DNA of 64,000 nucleotides from Neisseria perflava (GTDB taxonomy: Bacteria > Pseudomonadota > Gammaproteobacteria > Burkholderiales > Neisseriaceae). The translations under genes and the position numbers were made by a program. Location: assembly GCF_019334725.1 (NCBI RefSeq), contig NZ_CP079818.1, positions 1,178,001 through 1,242,000 of the forward strand, in the 5' to 3' direction. Numbering within the stretch: the first letter of the stretch is position 1; every line of letters starts with the position of its first letter. Below the pieces are notes generated by a model, which was given only the letters and a program-made list of their open reading frames with translations, searched no databases and had not been told where the DNA came from. Of this stretch, positions 1-9,900 are shown one piece after another.

Positions 1-1246
1 AGTCCAAATCGTAGGCACGCATAAAGTCGAAGGGATCTTGGTATTCGCCTTCAGGCAGCGGCGCATCAAACAACGCTCCGTTGCCGCCGTTTGTGCCGTT
101 CAGACTGCCGCCCGCCGCACCCACCACCGAAGCAATCGCCCCGGTCTGCGCTTTAATCTCTTCTTTAATGTGCTCGGGTAACAGGTTGGGATTGAATTTT
201 CCCGTTGTCGGGTCAATCGCGGTATGGCCGTCGTCGTATTGTTTGGCCAGATACCCGGCCGCACGTTCGGCAGCAACAGCAGCGCTGTCGCCGGCAAGCG
301 GGTCGGCGCCGTTGGCGTAGGCCAAGGCGGCACCGAGCATAAAGTGGCCGATTGCTTGCGCGGCTTCGTTTTTGTTTTCACCGTGGCCGAAGCGCTTGCC
401 GATGGCGGCTGCAGCATACGGTGCCAACGTATTGGCCGCCAGCTGTAAATCACCCTGGCCGCCCAGGGTGCCGGTAATCAGGGTTTCGGCGGCGCTAAGC
501 GCACGGCTTTTGCTGCCGCCTATGCCCCAGCTTCGGGCTTCTTGGTAGGCTTGGGCGTAGGCGGGGGAATGGGCCAGCATCTCCTGCTGCCGCTGTGCGT
601 CGCTTAGGCTGAGGTAGTGTTCGTAGCTGCCGTCGTTACGCTCTTTCAGGCTGCCTTCGTGGGCGGCCTGTTGTTTTTCCAGCTCTTCGGCTGCCGCTTT
701 GGCACGGTTGCCCCTATAGGTGCCGACGGCACTGTGGATGGCGGCAGTCGATTGGGCAATGGTTTGCTGTTTGTCGAGTAGGTTTTGCAGATCGGGAACG
801 CTGTCGGCACCGTGATGGGCAGTGGCCGAATCGGTATGGATGCCTAGGGCGCGGGCACTGGTTTTTTTGCCGCCGATGGTGATGTTGCCTTCGCTGAGCA
901 GCGAGCGGGTATAGCCTTGGCTGTTGCCGCTTTCATGTTGCGGCAGGGTGGGGCTGTAGTTGAAGCCTTTATTCATGTTCTGGCCGGCGGTTTGGGACGC
1001 ACGACCAAAGGCGCTTTGATTGAAGCCGTCGCTGCCTTTCAGGCTGCCGCCGTAACCGGCACCGATACCCATGCTTTGGGCACTGTAGCTGCTTTCGTTG
1101 CGGATGTCTTCAAAGCTGAAACTGCGGGCGGTGAGTTCGTTGTGGTCTTTGTCTGCGGCAGAAGCGATGGCGCCGCCTTTGAGCCGGACGCTGTCGGCGG
1201 TGATGTGATAACCGCCTTCGCCGGCAAAGAGACCGCTTTGGCTGCC
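1..1246 (-). CDS. tpsC-type orphan cassette C5: TpsA/CdiA-like C-terminal region, runs off left edge
   Basis: Open minus-strand frame that repeats the C-terminal part of a two-partner-secretion exoprotein seen twice more in this window (near 3.4-6.5 kb and 6.9-10.1 kb). It begins abruptly at the codons for VGSQSGLFAGEGG, with no start codon, signal peptide or secretion domain, so it is probably a silent donor cassette. The Ala/Gly-rich pretoxin region is intact up to GAAGGSLNGTNGG. There it diverges from the other copies, before the VENN motif they carry, and continues with LFDAPLPEGEYQDPFDFM, presumably a different toxin whose end lies outside the window. Homology begins exactly where the upstream immunity gene region ends, as expected for recombination-built cassette arrays. 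Confidence 0.7.
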
Positions 1247-1301
1247 GACGTTAAAAGACAGCCTGGATATTTTTCAGACTGTCTTTTTGAAGAGATGAAA
1301 G

Positions 1302-1973
1302 TTATTTGTTTCTCAATATCTCAATAAGGGCGGCTTTGGACTGGTAGAAGTCCAAATCAAATAATGAAATGCCTAAATGTTTGCAATATTCTTCGATCAT
1401 CTCCACAGTCAGCCTGTTTTTTTTGAGTCTTTCGGTATATTTTTCTGTCTGTTCAAACGGCAGCGGCGTGCCATATTCCATAAACTCGACACGACTGGTT
1501 TCTTTATGCAGCATAACATTTCTGGTTTCGCAGTCATGACGGGAAACCTGTTTGCTGCCCTCATACAGGGTAAATGAGACCGCACCGAATTCGTCTTTGC
1601 CAAAATATGGACGTAAATACATAGTCAATAATCTGATTTTCCACAGCAAGGCTTCATACGGCACACTTGAAAAGTCTGTGCCGTTCCGGTTATTACCTAT
1701 TAGCAATGACCAATCAGACTGCGTTTCCAACAATAAATATTTGGATGATCCGGTAATCTCAAGCGGATTCAAGAAATCCAATTTCTGACTGAGGGTATAC
1801 TCCTCATCCAAATACGATAGTTTCGGTTTTAGATTTTGATAAAAATCACTTAAATCCATACGTCTTTTTAGATAAAGATCCAGTGCTTTTTCAAATGGCG
1901 CGCCAATAAAATAAAACTGTTTCAGGCTCGGATGGCCGTCTCTTGCAAGAAAAAAATCTTTGTTTACATTCAT
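1302..1973 (-). CDS. putative immunity protein of cassette C4
   Basis: A 223-residue protein I do not recognise by family. It starts 3 bp after the stop of the toxin remnant of cassette C4. Such tight coupling is typical of toxin-immunity pairs in contact-dependent inhibition and tpsC arrays. There is no signal peptide or membrane segment; it is mixed charged and aromatic, as cytoplasmic immunity proteins are. Base composition is more AT-rich than the TpsA-like segments on either side, also typical of cassette payloads. The immunity role is inferred from position only. The cognate toxin appears broken, so this may be an orphan protector against siblings. Confidence 0.6.
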   Translation of the reverse strand: MNVNKDFFLARDGHPSLKQFYFIGAPFEKALDLYLKRRMDLSDFYQNLKPKLSYLDEEYTLSQKLDFLNPLEITGSSKYLLLETQSDWSLLIGNNRNGTDFSSVPYEALLWKIRLLTMYLRPYFGKDEFGAVSFTLYEGSKQVSRHDCETRNVMLHKETSRVEFMEYGTPLPFEQTEKYTERLKKNRLTVEMIEEYCKHLGISLFDLDFYQSKAALIEILRNK

Positions 1974-1976
1974 AAT

Positions 1977-2847
1977 TTAATCCACAGTCCTTAAAATTAC
2001 AATAGCATCCGGATCATTACTCAATGCTCTCGATGCATGTCCGGCTCCACGGTTTGAGCTGGTGCGATCGTATTCGATATAAATTCGTTTATTGGAATTT
2101 GGTAGAGTGGCTTGAACATCCGGACGGCAGATCCCTACACGGCACATTTGGTTGTTTACCTGCTGTTGGTTGATCCTAATATCTTTCGCTGCGGCTGTGG
2201 CCGCTGGCTTTGCTTTGGTTGTAGTTGCCGGATACGCTCCATGCGGTACCGAGCGCGACTTAGGCGCGGATGCCGCCGCCGCTTTGTTTGCTCTCCTGTT
2301 CGACAGTGTCCTGCGGGCTTTCGATATAAAGGGTGCCGCCGACATCGGCGTCGATGCGTCGGGCATGGGCTTGGGCACCATTCAGCACGGTATTGCCCTT
2401 GCTGCTGAGCTGCAGTTTGTCCGATTGCAGCAGGGTGTTTTGATGGGTTTGGCTGTCGGTGCGGTTTTTGCCTTTGCCGTAGGCGGCTTCGGCATAGATA
2501 TAGACACCGGTTTGCGCACCGACGGAAACCCCGACGCCGACCTGTACGCCGGCATTGCGGTTTTTGCCGTCCTGATGTTGGCTGTCTTGGGCCGACTGCA
2601 GCAGGATGTCGCGCGCGGAATCGAGGCGGATGGTGTCGTCCGCAGTAATGTTGCTGCCTTGGACGGTAATGTCGCCCTCGCGGCTGCGGATATTGATGTC
2701 GCCGCCGGCTTTCAGGCTGCTTTGCCGGCTTTGGCGGTAGTGTTGGTTTTGCTCTTTGCCGGCGGTTTTAAAGCCGAAACCGGCTTCAACGGACAAGAGG
2801 ACGGCGCCCTGCTGTCCGGTTTGGTTTTTGACGGCGTCGGCCACTAA
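1977..2847 (-). pseudogene. tpsC-type cassette C4, decayed: TpsA segment plus short toxin tail in another frame
   Basis: Starts in the TpsA repeat (VADAVKNQTGQQGAVLL, filamentous-haemagglutinin-type repeats) and closely matches the copies in C2 and C3. The frame is stopped at about 2257-2259 by TAA where the other copies have a Gln codon (GGGIRA-stop instead of GGGIRAQVALG). The TpsA homology then ends after a SGHSRS-like sequence. A second frame carries a distinct tail (KDIRINQQQVNNQMC ... AIVILRTVD) ending just before the immunity gene. That tail is probably the last ~70 residues of a toxin whose N-terminal part was lost at the junction. The nonsense codon and frame change mean it cannot make a fused exoprotein as it stands. 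Confidence 0.65.
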
Positions 2848-2887
2848 AAGTATGTTGTGGGAACAAGCCTATGCACTACGTATATAC

Positions 2888-3382
2888 CTACTTACAATAA
2901 CTTAGAGCTTGTTTTGCTCCTTGTCCAATTTCCACATAGTTACTGTCGGCAGGCATGATTATGTCTTTTTCATCAATACCTTCCCACGCATCTGATCTGA
3001 TATGTTTGTTGGGGGAAATTATGATTTCTTTGCTATTCATGGTAATGCCGCACATCATCATCCTTCTAAAAAGAGCTGATTTGGTTTTATACCCCAGTGT
3101 TTCTCGTATATGATCAACCCATTGGTTATAGCGTTGAACTCTTTGTACCGGATCGAAAAAATTTTTATATTCTTTACTCCCATATTCAAAAGTTCGACTA
3201 TTTTTTAATGCCTGGAAAACAGCTTGACCAAGCAGATTGTTATCGACATCCGGAAACAAAATATGAGGTGGGAATAAGGTGTCTAACATTAACAACCTAA
3301 ATCCGGATTCTGTTTGCACAATGAACGCTTTTTCATTTGCATACAAACTTGCAAAATATTTATTTTCGCACTTATCTTCCAT
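2888..3382 (-). CDS. CdiI-type immunity protein of cassette C3
   Basis: A 164-residue protein whose ATG overlaps the stop of the C3 toxin frame by one base (TAATG), so the pair is translationally coupled. The order FFxSLY/YANEKAFIVQ..., LFPPHILFPD, ...LGQAVFQALKNSR, YKTKSALFRRMM resembles my memory of CdiI proteins that protect against Zn-dependent CdiA DNases of the E. coli EC869-o11/N. meningitidis MC58 group, where a toxin beta-hairpin inserts into an immunity pocket. It would act in the cytoplasm of the producer or its siblings. The family assignment is from recalled similarity, unverified; the immunity role is well supported by context. Confidence 0.7.
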   Translation of the reverse strand: MEDKCENKYFASLYANEKAFIVQTESGFRLLMLDTLFPPHILFPDVDNNLLGQAVFQALKNSRTFEYGSKEYKNFFDPVQRVQRYNQWVDHIRETLGYKTKSALFRRMMMCGITMNSKEIIISPNKHIRSDAWEGIDEKDIIMPADSNYVEIGQGAKQALSYCK

Positions 3383-6300
3383 TATTTAATCTCCGTTACT
3401 TTAACATTAATACCATGAGTCTTTCCATATTCTATCGCTTTGTTGATTTGCTGCCATTGTTCTTTAGTGGTTTGGGCTGGAATAGCTAAATGTATCTCTC
3501 TCCGAGTAATTGTATCAGCATTTAACTTAACACTAGAAAGAGAGTAAGTTTTAAAATTGGTAGCTTTGTCAATATAATTTTTTAAAGTACCATAAATTTG
3601 CCTTGGTTTGAGCATCCTTGATGCTGTTTGTGTATCCAATGTCTTAGCACTAATGGCTAAGCCATCACGGGAGTCATAATAATCAAAAGTTTTAAAATTT
3701 TTTGGTAGTCGAGCATCCGAGGGAAGGCTTTTACCAACATAATTCTCCCATGGCATACCTTGCTTTCCAATACCATTATTCCATTGGATACCTACTTTTG
3801 AATTAGAAACGGTTTTACTTGGTTTGGCAAATAAGATATTTAAATCCGTAACTTTCTGATGTGCAGTTGAAAATTGATTAGCCATACGCCCAGCATTAAC
3901 ATCCAAGCTGGTCGGCGGTCGGTTATATCCGGCCGGAATCGGTTCGTGGATTGCCAACGGAGATTTCTTAACCGAAGCCCCACCAAGACTGACACTACCC
4001 AACATTGTTCCGGCACCTAAAAAGAAATTGGCTTTCCCGTGCTCAAGGTTTCCCTGTGTGATTTGATAAGTTCCGTAACTGGCTTGTGCTCCACCAATAG
4101 CCATCATCAGATAACGTCCTCGAGTGGTAAATTCCAAACCTAAAGCAATGCCTTGTGCGGTGGAGGCTGCTGCTCTGCCTTCAAAACTATCGGCATAAGC
4201 TTTATCCCTTTCAAGGATATTCCAAGCTTTCTCGTATTTCCCTATCGGACGACCTTCCGATAAAAAGAAATGCTTAACAGTAGCCAAACCGGTTTTATAC
4301 TTTCCTCGGGCATCCTGGATTTCTTTCCAAGAGTTATTCCAATGTTCTCTGACTTTTCTATCTCTTTTGGCTAGCCAAAACGGATAATAAGGTTCTCCAT
4401 TTCTCAAGATTTCTTTACCTTGATAGAGATCATTCTTAATTTTTCTATCAAGAATTTTCTGATCATCATAGATGATGTCTAGATAGGATCGCAAACTAGC
4501 TGCTTCTTGGGTTGTCAGGTCTTTTTTTCCATCTTTTCGATGAAGGTCTGAATAATATTTTCTATATAACTCATTGCTTACTTGGTCTTTAGCAGCCAGC
4601 CGCTCAAATTCGGCCTTTTCCTCATTACTTGCTGTATGGTTGAGAATTTTCTCTGTTAAAAGATCGTATTTTTTTCTGTCTTCGTTGTTAAGCAGATTAT
4701 TCTCCACCGCATTCTGCCCAAGCACACCCCCTACCTGTGCATTGAACAGGGCACTGCCGCTGCCGTTGTTTGTGCCGCTTCCCCCTTTCAGACGGCCTCC
4801 GGCCGCACCCACCACCGAAGCAACCGCACCGGTCTGCGCTTTAATCTCTTCTTTAATGTGCTCGGGTAACAGGTTGGGATTGAATTTTCCCGTTGTCGGG
4901 TCAATCGCGGTATGGCCGTCGTCGTATTGTTTGGCCAGATACCCGGCCGCACGTTCGGCGGCAACGGCAGCGCTGCCGCCGGCCAGCGGGTCGGTGCCGT
5001 TGGCGTAGGCCAAGGCGGCGCCGAGCATAAAGTGGCCGATTGCTTGGGCGGCTTCGTTTTTGTTTTCACCGTGGCCGAAGCGCTTGCCGATGGCGGCTGC
5101 GGCATACAGCGCCAACGTATTGGCCGCCAGCTGTAAATCACCCTGGCCGCCCAGGGCACCGGTAATCAGGGTTTCAGCGGCGCTAAGCGCACGGCTTTTG
5201 CTGCCGCCTATGCCCCAGCTTCGGGCTTCTTGGTAGGCTTGGGCGTAGGCGGGGGAATGGGCCAGCATCTCCTGCTGCCGTTGTGCGTCGCTTAGGCTGA
5301 GATAGTGTTCGTAGCTGCCGTCGTTTTGTTCTTTCAGACGGCCTTCGTGGGCGGCTTGTTGTTTTTCCAGCTCTTCGGCTGCCGCTTTGGCACGGTTGCT
5401 CCTATAGGTGCCGACGGCACTGTGGATGGCGGCAGTCGATTGGGCGACGGTTTGCTGTTTGTCGAGTAGGTTTTGCAGATCGGGAACGCTGTCGGCACCG
5501 TGATGGGCAGTGGCCGAATCGGTATGGATGCCGAGGGCGCGGGCACTGGTTTTTTTGCCGCCGATGGTGATGTTGCCTTCGCTGAGTACGGAGCGGGTAT
5601 AGCCTTGGCTGCCGCCGCTTTCATGCTGCGGCAGGGTGGGGCTGTAGTTGAGGCCTTTATTCATGTTCTGGCCGGCGGTTTGGGACGCACGACCAAAGGC
5701 GCTTTGATTGAAGCCGTCGCTTCCTTTCAGGCTGCCGCCATAACCGGCACCGATACCCATGCTTTGGGCACTGTAGCTGCTTTCGTTGCGGATGTCTTCA
5801 AAGCTGAAACTGCGGGCGGTGAGTTCGTTGTGGTCTTTGTCTGCGGCAGAAGCGATGGCGCCGCCTTTAAGCCGGACGCTGTCGGCTGTGATGTGGTAGC
5901 CGCCTTCGCCGGCAAAGAGACCGCTTTGGCTGCCGACGCTGCGGCTGTGGCCGTTGGCTTTGCTTTGGTTGTAGTTGCCGGATACGCTCCATGCAGTACC
6001 GAGTGCGACTTGGGCGCGGATGCCGCCGCCGCTTTGTTTGCTCTCCTGTTCGACAGTGTCCTGCGGGCTTTCGATGTGCAGTGTGCCGCCGACTTCAGCG
6101 TCGATGCGTTTTGCATGGGCTTGGGCACCGTTCAGTACGGTATTGCCCTTGCTGCTGAGCTGCAGTTTGTCCGATTGCAGCAGGGTGTTTTGATGGGTTT
6201 GGCTGTCGGTGCGGTTTTTGCCTTTGCCGTAGGCGGCTTCGGCGTAGATATAGACGCCGGTTTGGGCACCAACGGAAACCCCGACGCCGACCTGTACGCC

Positions 6301-6474
6301 GGCATTGCGGTTTTTGCCGTCCTGATGTTGGCTGTCTTGGGCCGACTGCAGCAGGATGTCGCGCGCGGAATCGAGGCGGATGGTGTCGCCCGCAGTAATG
6401 TTGCTGCCTTGGACGGTAATGTCGCCCTCGCGGCTGCGGATATTGATGTCGCCGCCGGCTTTCAGGCTGTCGAT
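3382..6474 (-). CDS. tpsC-type cassette C3: TpsA C-terminal region with VENN motif and DNase-like CdiA-CT toxin
   Basis: Open frame of 1030 codons beginning directly after an in-frame TAA (6475-6477). The first ATG is at 5760 and the upstream TpsA repeats have no start codon, so it is likely a silent cassette. Order: haemagglutinin repeats (IDSLKAGGDINIRSREG), Ala/Gly-rich pretoxin region, NAQVGGVLGQNAVENN (the VENN motif that marks the start of CdiA toxins), a ~250-residue linker with a small hydrophobic stretch, then a C-terminal toxin. The last ~130 residues (GIQWNNGIGKQGMPWENYV ... FKTFDYYD ... ISAKTLDTQT) resemble the PDDEXK-fold DNase toxins of EC869-o11 type. D and K positions in FDYYD...AISAKT fit a nuclease core. 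The next gene is the matching CdiI-type immunity protein. Confidence 0.7.
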   Translation of the reverse strand: MDSLKAGGDINIRSREGDITVQGSNITAGDTIRLDSARDILLQSAQDSQHQDGKNRNAGVQVGVGVSVGAQTGVYIYAEAAYGKGKNRTDSQTHQNTLLQSDKLQLSSKGNTVLNGAQAHAKRIDAEVGGTLHIESPQDTVEQESKQSGGGIRAQVALGTAWSVSGNYNQSKANGHSRSVGSQSGLFAGEGGYHITADSVRLKGGAIASAADKDHNELTARSFSFEDIRNESSYSAQSMGIGAGYGGSLKGSDGFNQSAFGRASQTAGQNMNKGLNYSPTLPQHESGGSQGYTRSVLSEGNITIGGKKTSARALGIHTDSATAHHGADSVPDLQNLLDKQQTVAQSTAAIHSAVGTYRSNRAKAAAEELEKQQAAHEGRLKEQNDGSYEHYLSLSDAQRQQEMLAHSPAYAQAYQEARSWGIGGSKSRALSAAETLITGALGGQGDLQLAANTLALYAAAAIGKRFGHGENKNEAAQAIGHFMLGAALAYANGTDPLAGGSAAVAAERAAGYLAKQYDDGHTAIDPTTGKFNPNLLPEHIKEEIKAQTGAVASVVGAAGGRLKGGSGTNNGSGSALFNAQVGGVLGQNAVENNLLNNEDRKKYDLLTEKILNHTASNEEKAEFERLAAKDQVSNELYRKYYSDLHRKDGKKDLTTQEAASLRSYLDIIYDDQKILDRKIKNDLYQGKEILRNGEPYYPFWLAKRDRKVREHWNNSWKEIQDARGKYKTGLATVKHFFLSEGRPIGKYEKAWNILERDKAYADSFEGRAAASTAQGIALGLEFTTRGRYLMMAIGGAQASYGTYQITQGNLEHGKANFFLGAGTMLGSVSLGGASVKKSPLAIHEPIPAGYNRPPTSLDVNAGRMANQFSTAHQKVTDLNILFAKPSKTVSNSKVGIQWNNGIGKQGMPWENYVGKSLPSDARLPKNFKTFDYYDSRDGLAISAKTLDTQTASRMLKPRQIYGTLKNYIDKATNFKTYSLSSVKLNADTITRREIHLAIPAQTTKEQWQQINKAIEYGKTHGINVKVTEIK

Positions 6475-6525
6475 TTAGCTTTTGGCCTATGATGTTTCTT
6501 CGTTTTTGCAATTAAGCTCTAATTT

Positions 6526-6894
6526 TTATTTTATATATATTTTCTCATACAAGGGAGAAGCACAAATATTTTCCCAACCAAACTCTTTAAGCACCTGCTT
6601 GGCTAATGTACGTATATTTCCCCATTCCTGACTATATAATCCTGATTCATCAAGCCAAATGAAATCGAATCCATCTCCACTAATGCTAGATATATATGCA
6701 TTTAAATTTAATAGCATTTCTTTTTGTCTAGTTGTCAAGATACTTCCTTTATCTAAACACTCTTCAAATGCATCAGTGAATTCCAAAACAATTTCCTCCC
6801 CAGCAGTATGCCTAGATCCTGTAATTTTTTTCTGAGTATCAGGATCTTGAGTCATGGCAACAACAGACCAACGCAAATTTGATAACTCATCCAT
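6526..6894 (-). CDS. putative immunity protein of cassette C2
   Basis: A 122-residue acidic protein (MDELSNLRWSVVAM...), of unrecognised family. I chose the ATG at 6894 because AAAGGA precedes it by 6 bases. An ATG at 6909 immediately after the toxin stop would add five residues (MKGLF). It overlaps the end of the C2 toxin frame, typical of coupled toxin-immunity genes. There is no signal peptide or transmembrane segment. Immediately downstream, at 6474, the next cassette begins inside a TpsA repeat. The immunity role is inferred from position. Confidence 0.6.
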   Translation of the reverse strand: MDELSNLRWSVVAMTQDPDTQKKITGSRHTAGEEIVLEFTDAFEECLDKGSILTTRQKEMLLNLNAYISSISGDGFDFIWLDESGLYSQEWGNIRTLAKQVLKEFGWENICASPLYEKIYIK

Positions 6895-6905
6895 AAATAA
6901 TCCTT

Positions 6906-9900
6906 TCATTTATATAAGATAGTTGCTTTTTCATTTGTTTTATTATACGTTTTAGGGTTAACTATTTTAATTTTCCCTTTATCTGTTGTAGATATTTTAT
7001 AGTATTCACCACCATGTCTTCCTCCTCCTGGATGAACTTGAATTTGAGTGATTGTTTTATGACCTTCTATTTTTACAATAAGTGCCTTTCCACTTCCTTG
7101 TGTGCTTTGTCTAACAGTTGCTTTATATCCAGCATTGTTAAAATGCTCTGCAATCCTTACGGCTGATAATCCCCAAATGGATTGAGGGTTATTTTGCCAA
7201 ATAGAAATTAATTGTTGAGAGTTTATTAGCTGCTTGGATTCATAAACCGATGCTGTACTTCCCTCTAAAATTTTAGAGTTAAATATTTTTTTAATTCCGT
7301 CGGGCCGTACCACTTTTACCGCATTGTCCGACCACGTTACCACAGAGCCTTTCGGTATCAGCTCTCCGTTGGCCAGGCGTTGCTCCTGCGACAGGGTAAC
7401 GGTTGTTCCTTTTACCGCTTTTGGATTTGAAGGAATGCGGACTTCGCCCACAGGCACGGCCTTTCCGGACGGAGCCTCGGCCTTGCGGACAATGGGAACA
7501 GGCGCCTTTGATGTCGTAGGTGGCAGATTGCTTTTTCCGATATTGTCGGCTTTGTAGTTTTGGGGAGGGGTTGGTGTTCCATAATTCTCAGATGGTTTTC
7601 CACTTTTTTGGGGCGTGACCCTTCTCAAGTTTCCAAAGTTACTACCTCTTATTCCTTTGGGAGAGCTACCCATTCCTGATTTAAGTAGTATGTAACTAAC
7701 TTGCTCTGTTGGAGACAAACTAATACGATCTCGCTTCATCCTTTCTTCAAGAATAAAGTCCAAGATATTCGCTTGGGCATGTACTTCCGCAGTAAGCGGG
7801 TAATTCGAAAAGCCTAGCGATCGGAGCGACTTCACTCTATTTTCAGCATCTTCTTGTATCAGGCTTAACTCCGAATCATTCAAAGTACCAGATTGTATGG
7901 CATGGCTAACGATTTGGTCGTTACGCTTGCGTATTGCTCCATATTTATGATCAGCATCCGCACATCCATTACATTGTTCATAGTATATGGCAACCGGTTC
8001 AACATCGATCACACCTAGTTTTTGGAGTTTTTTATCAATAATAAGCAATTTTTTCGCTTTATCTTCATCTTGTCTGGCTCTATTTAATAAATCGTTTCGA
8101 TACTTCTGACTTCCTGACCAGTTATTCTCCACCGCATTCTGCCCCAGCACGCCCCCTACCTGTGCGTTGAACAGGGAATTGGTGTTTGCACCGTTGGTGC
8201 CGTTCAGGATGCCTCCGGCGGCACCGACTACCGAAGCAATCGCCCCGGTCTGCGCTTTGATCTCTTCTTTGATGTGTTCGGGTAACAGGTTGGGATTGAA
8301 TTTCCCCGTTATCGGGTCGATGGCGGTCTTGCCGTCGTCGTATTGTTTGACCAGATACCCGGCCGCACGTTCGGCGGCAACGGCAGCGCTGCCGCCGGCA
8401 AGCGGGTCGGCGCCGTTGGCGTAGGCCAAGGCCGCGCCGAGCATAAAGTGGCTGATTGCTTGTGCGGCTTCGTTTTTGTTTTCACCGTGGCCGAAGCGCT
8501 TGCCGATGGCGGCTGCAGCATACGGCGCCAACGTATTGGCCGCCAGCTGTAAATCACCCTGTCCGCCCAGGGCGCCGGTAATCAGGGTTTCGGCGGCGCT
8601 AAGCGCACGGCTTTTGCTACCACCTATGCCCCAGCTTCGGGCTTCTTGGTAGGCTTGGGCGTAGGCGGGGGAATGGGCCAGCATCTCCTGCTGCCGTTGT
8701 GCGTTGCTTAGGCTGAGGTAGTGTTCGTAGCTGCCGTCGTTTTGTTCTTTCAGACGGCCTTCGTGGGCGGCTTGTTGTTTTTCCAGCTCTTCGGCTGCCG
8801 CTTTGGCACGGTTGCCCCTATAGGTGCCGACGGCACTGTGGATGGCGGCAGTCGATTGGGCGACGGTTTGCTGTTTGTCGAGTAGATTTTGCAGATCGGG
8901 AACGCTGTCGGCACCGTGATGGGCAGTGGCCGAATCGGTATGGATGCCGAGAGCGCGGGCACTGGTTTTTTTGCCGCCGATGGTGATGTTGCCTTCGCTG
9001 AGTACGGAGCGGGTATAGCCTTGGCTGTTGCCGCTTTCATGCTGGGGCAGGGTGGGGCTGTAGTTGAGGCCTTTGTTCATGTTCTGGCCGGCGGTTTGGG
9101 ACGCACGACCAAAGGCGCTTTGATTGAAGCCGTCGCTGCCTTTCAGGCTGCCGCCGTAACCGGCACCGATACCCATGCTTTGGGCACTGTAGCTGCTTTC
9201 GTTGCGGATGTCTTCAAAGCTGAAACTGCGGGCGGTGAGCTCGTTGTGATCTTTATCTGCGGCAGAAGCGATGGCGCCGCCTTTAAGCCGGACGCTGTCG
9301 GCGGTGATGTGGTAGCCGCCTTCGCCGGCAAAGAGGCCGCTCTGGCTGCCGACGCTGCGGCTGTGGCCGTTGGCTTTGCTTTGGTTGTAGTTGCCGGATA
9401 CGCTCCATGCGGTACCGAGGGCGACTTGGGCGCGGATGCCGCCGCCGCTTTGTTTGCTCTCCTGTTCGACAGTGTCCTGCGGGCTTTCGATGTGCAATGT
9501 GCCGCCGACATCGGCGTCGATGCGTTTTGCATGGGCTTGGGCACCGTTCAGTACGGTATTGCCCTTGCTGCTGAGCTGCAGTTTGTCCGATTGCAGCAGG
9601 GTGTTTTGATGGGTTTGGCTGTCGGTGCGGTTTTTGCCTTTGCCGTAGGCGGCTTCGGCGTAGATATAGACACCGGTTTGCGCACCGACGGAAACCCCGA
9701 CTCCGACCTGTACGCCGGCATTGCGGTTTTTGCCGTCCTGATGTTGGCTGTCTTGGGCCGACTGCAGCCGGATATCGCGTGCGGAATCGAGGCGGATGGT
9801 GTCGCCCGCGGTAATGTTGCTGCCTTGGACGGTAATGTCGCCCTCGCGGCTGCGGATATTGATGTCGCCGCCAGCTTTCAGGCTGCTTTGCTGGCTTTGG

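Noticed and set aside
5473..6492. Long plus-strand ORFs of 339 and 389 codons (also 8889-10058)
   Set aside because: They are antisense to TpsA-like repeats, are low-complexity Ala/Val/Phe-rich, and recur wherever the repeat occurs; shadows of GC-rich coding sequence.
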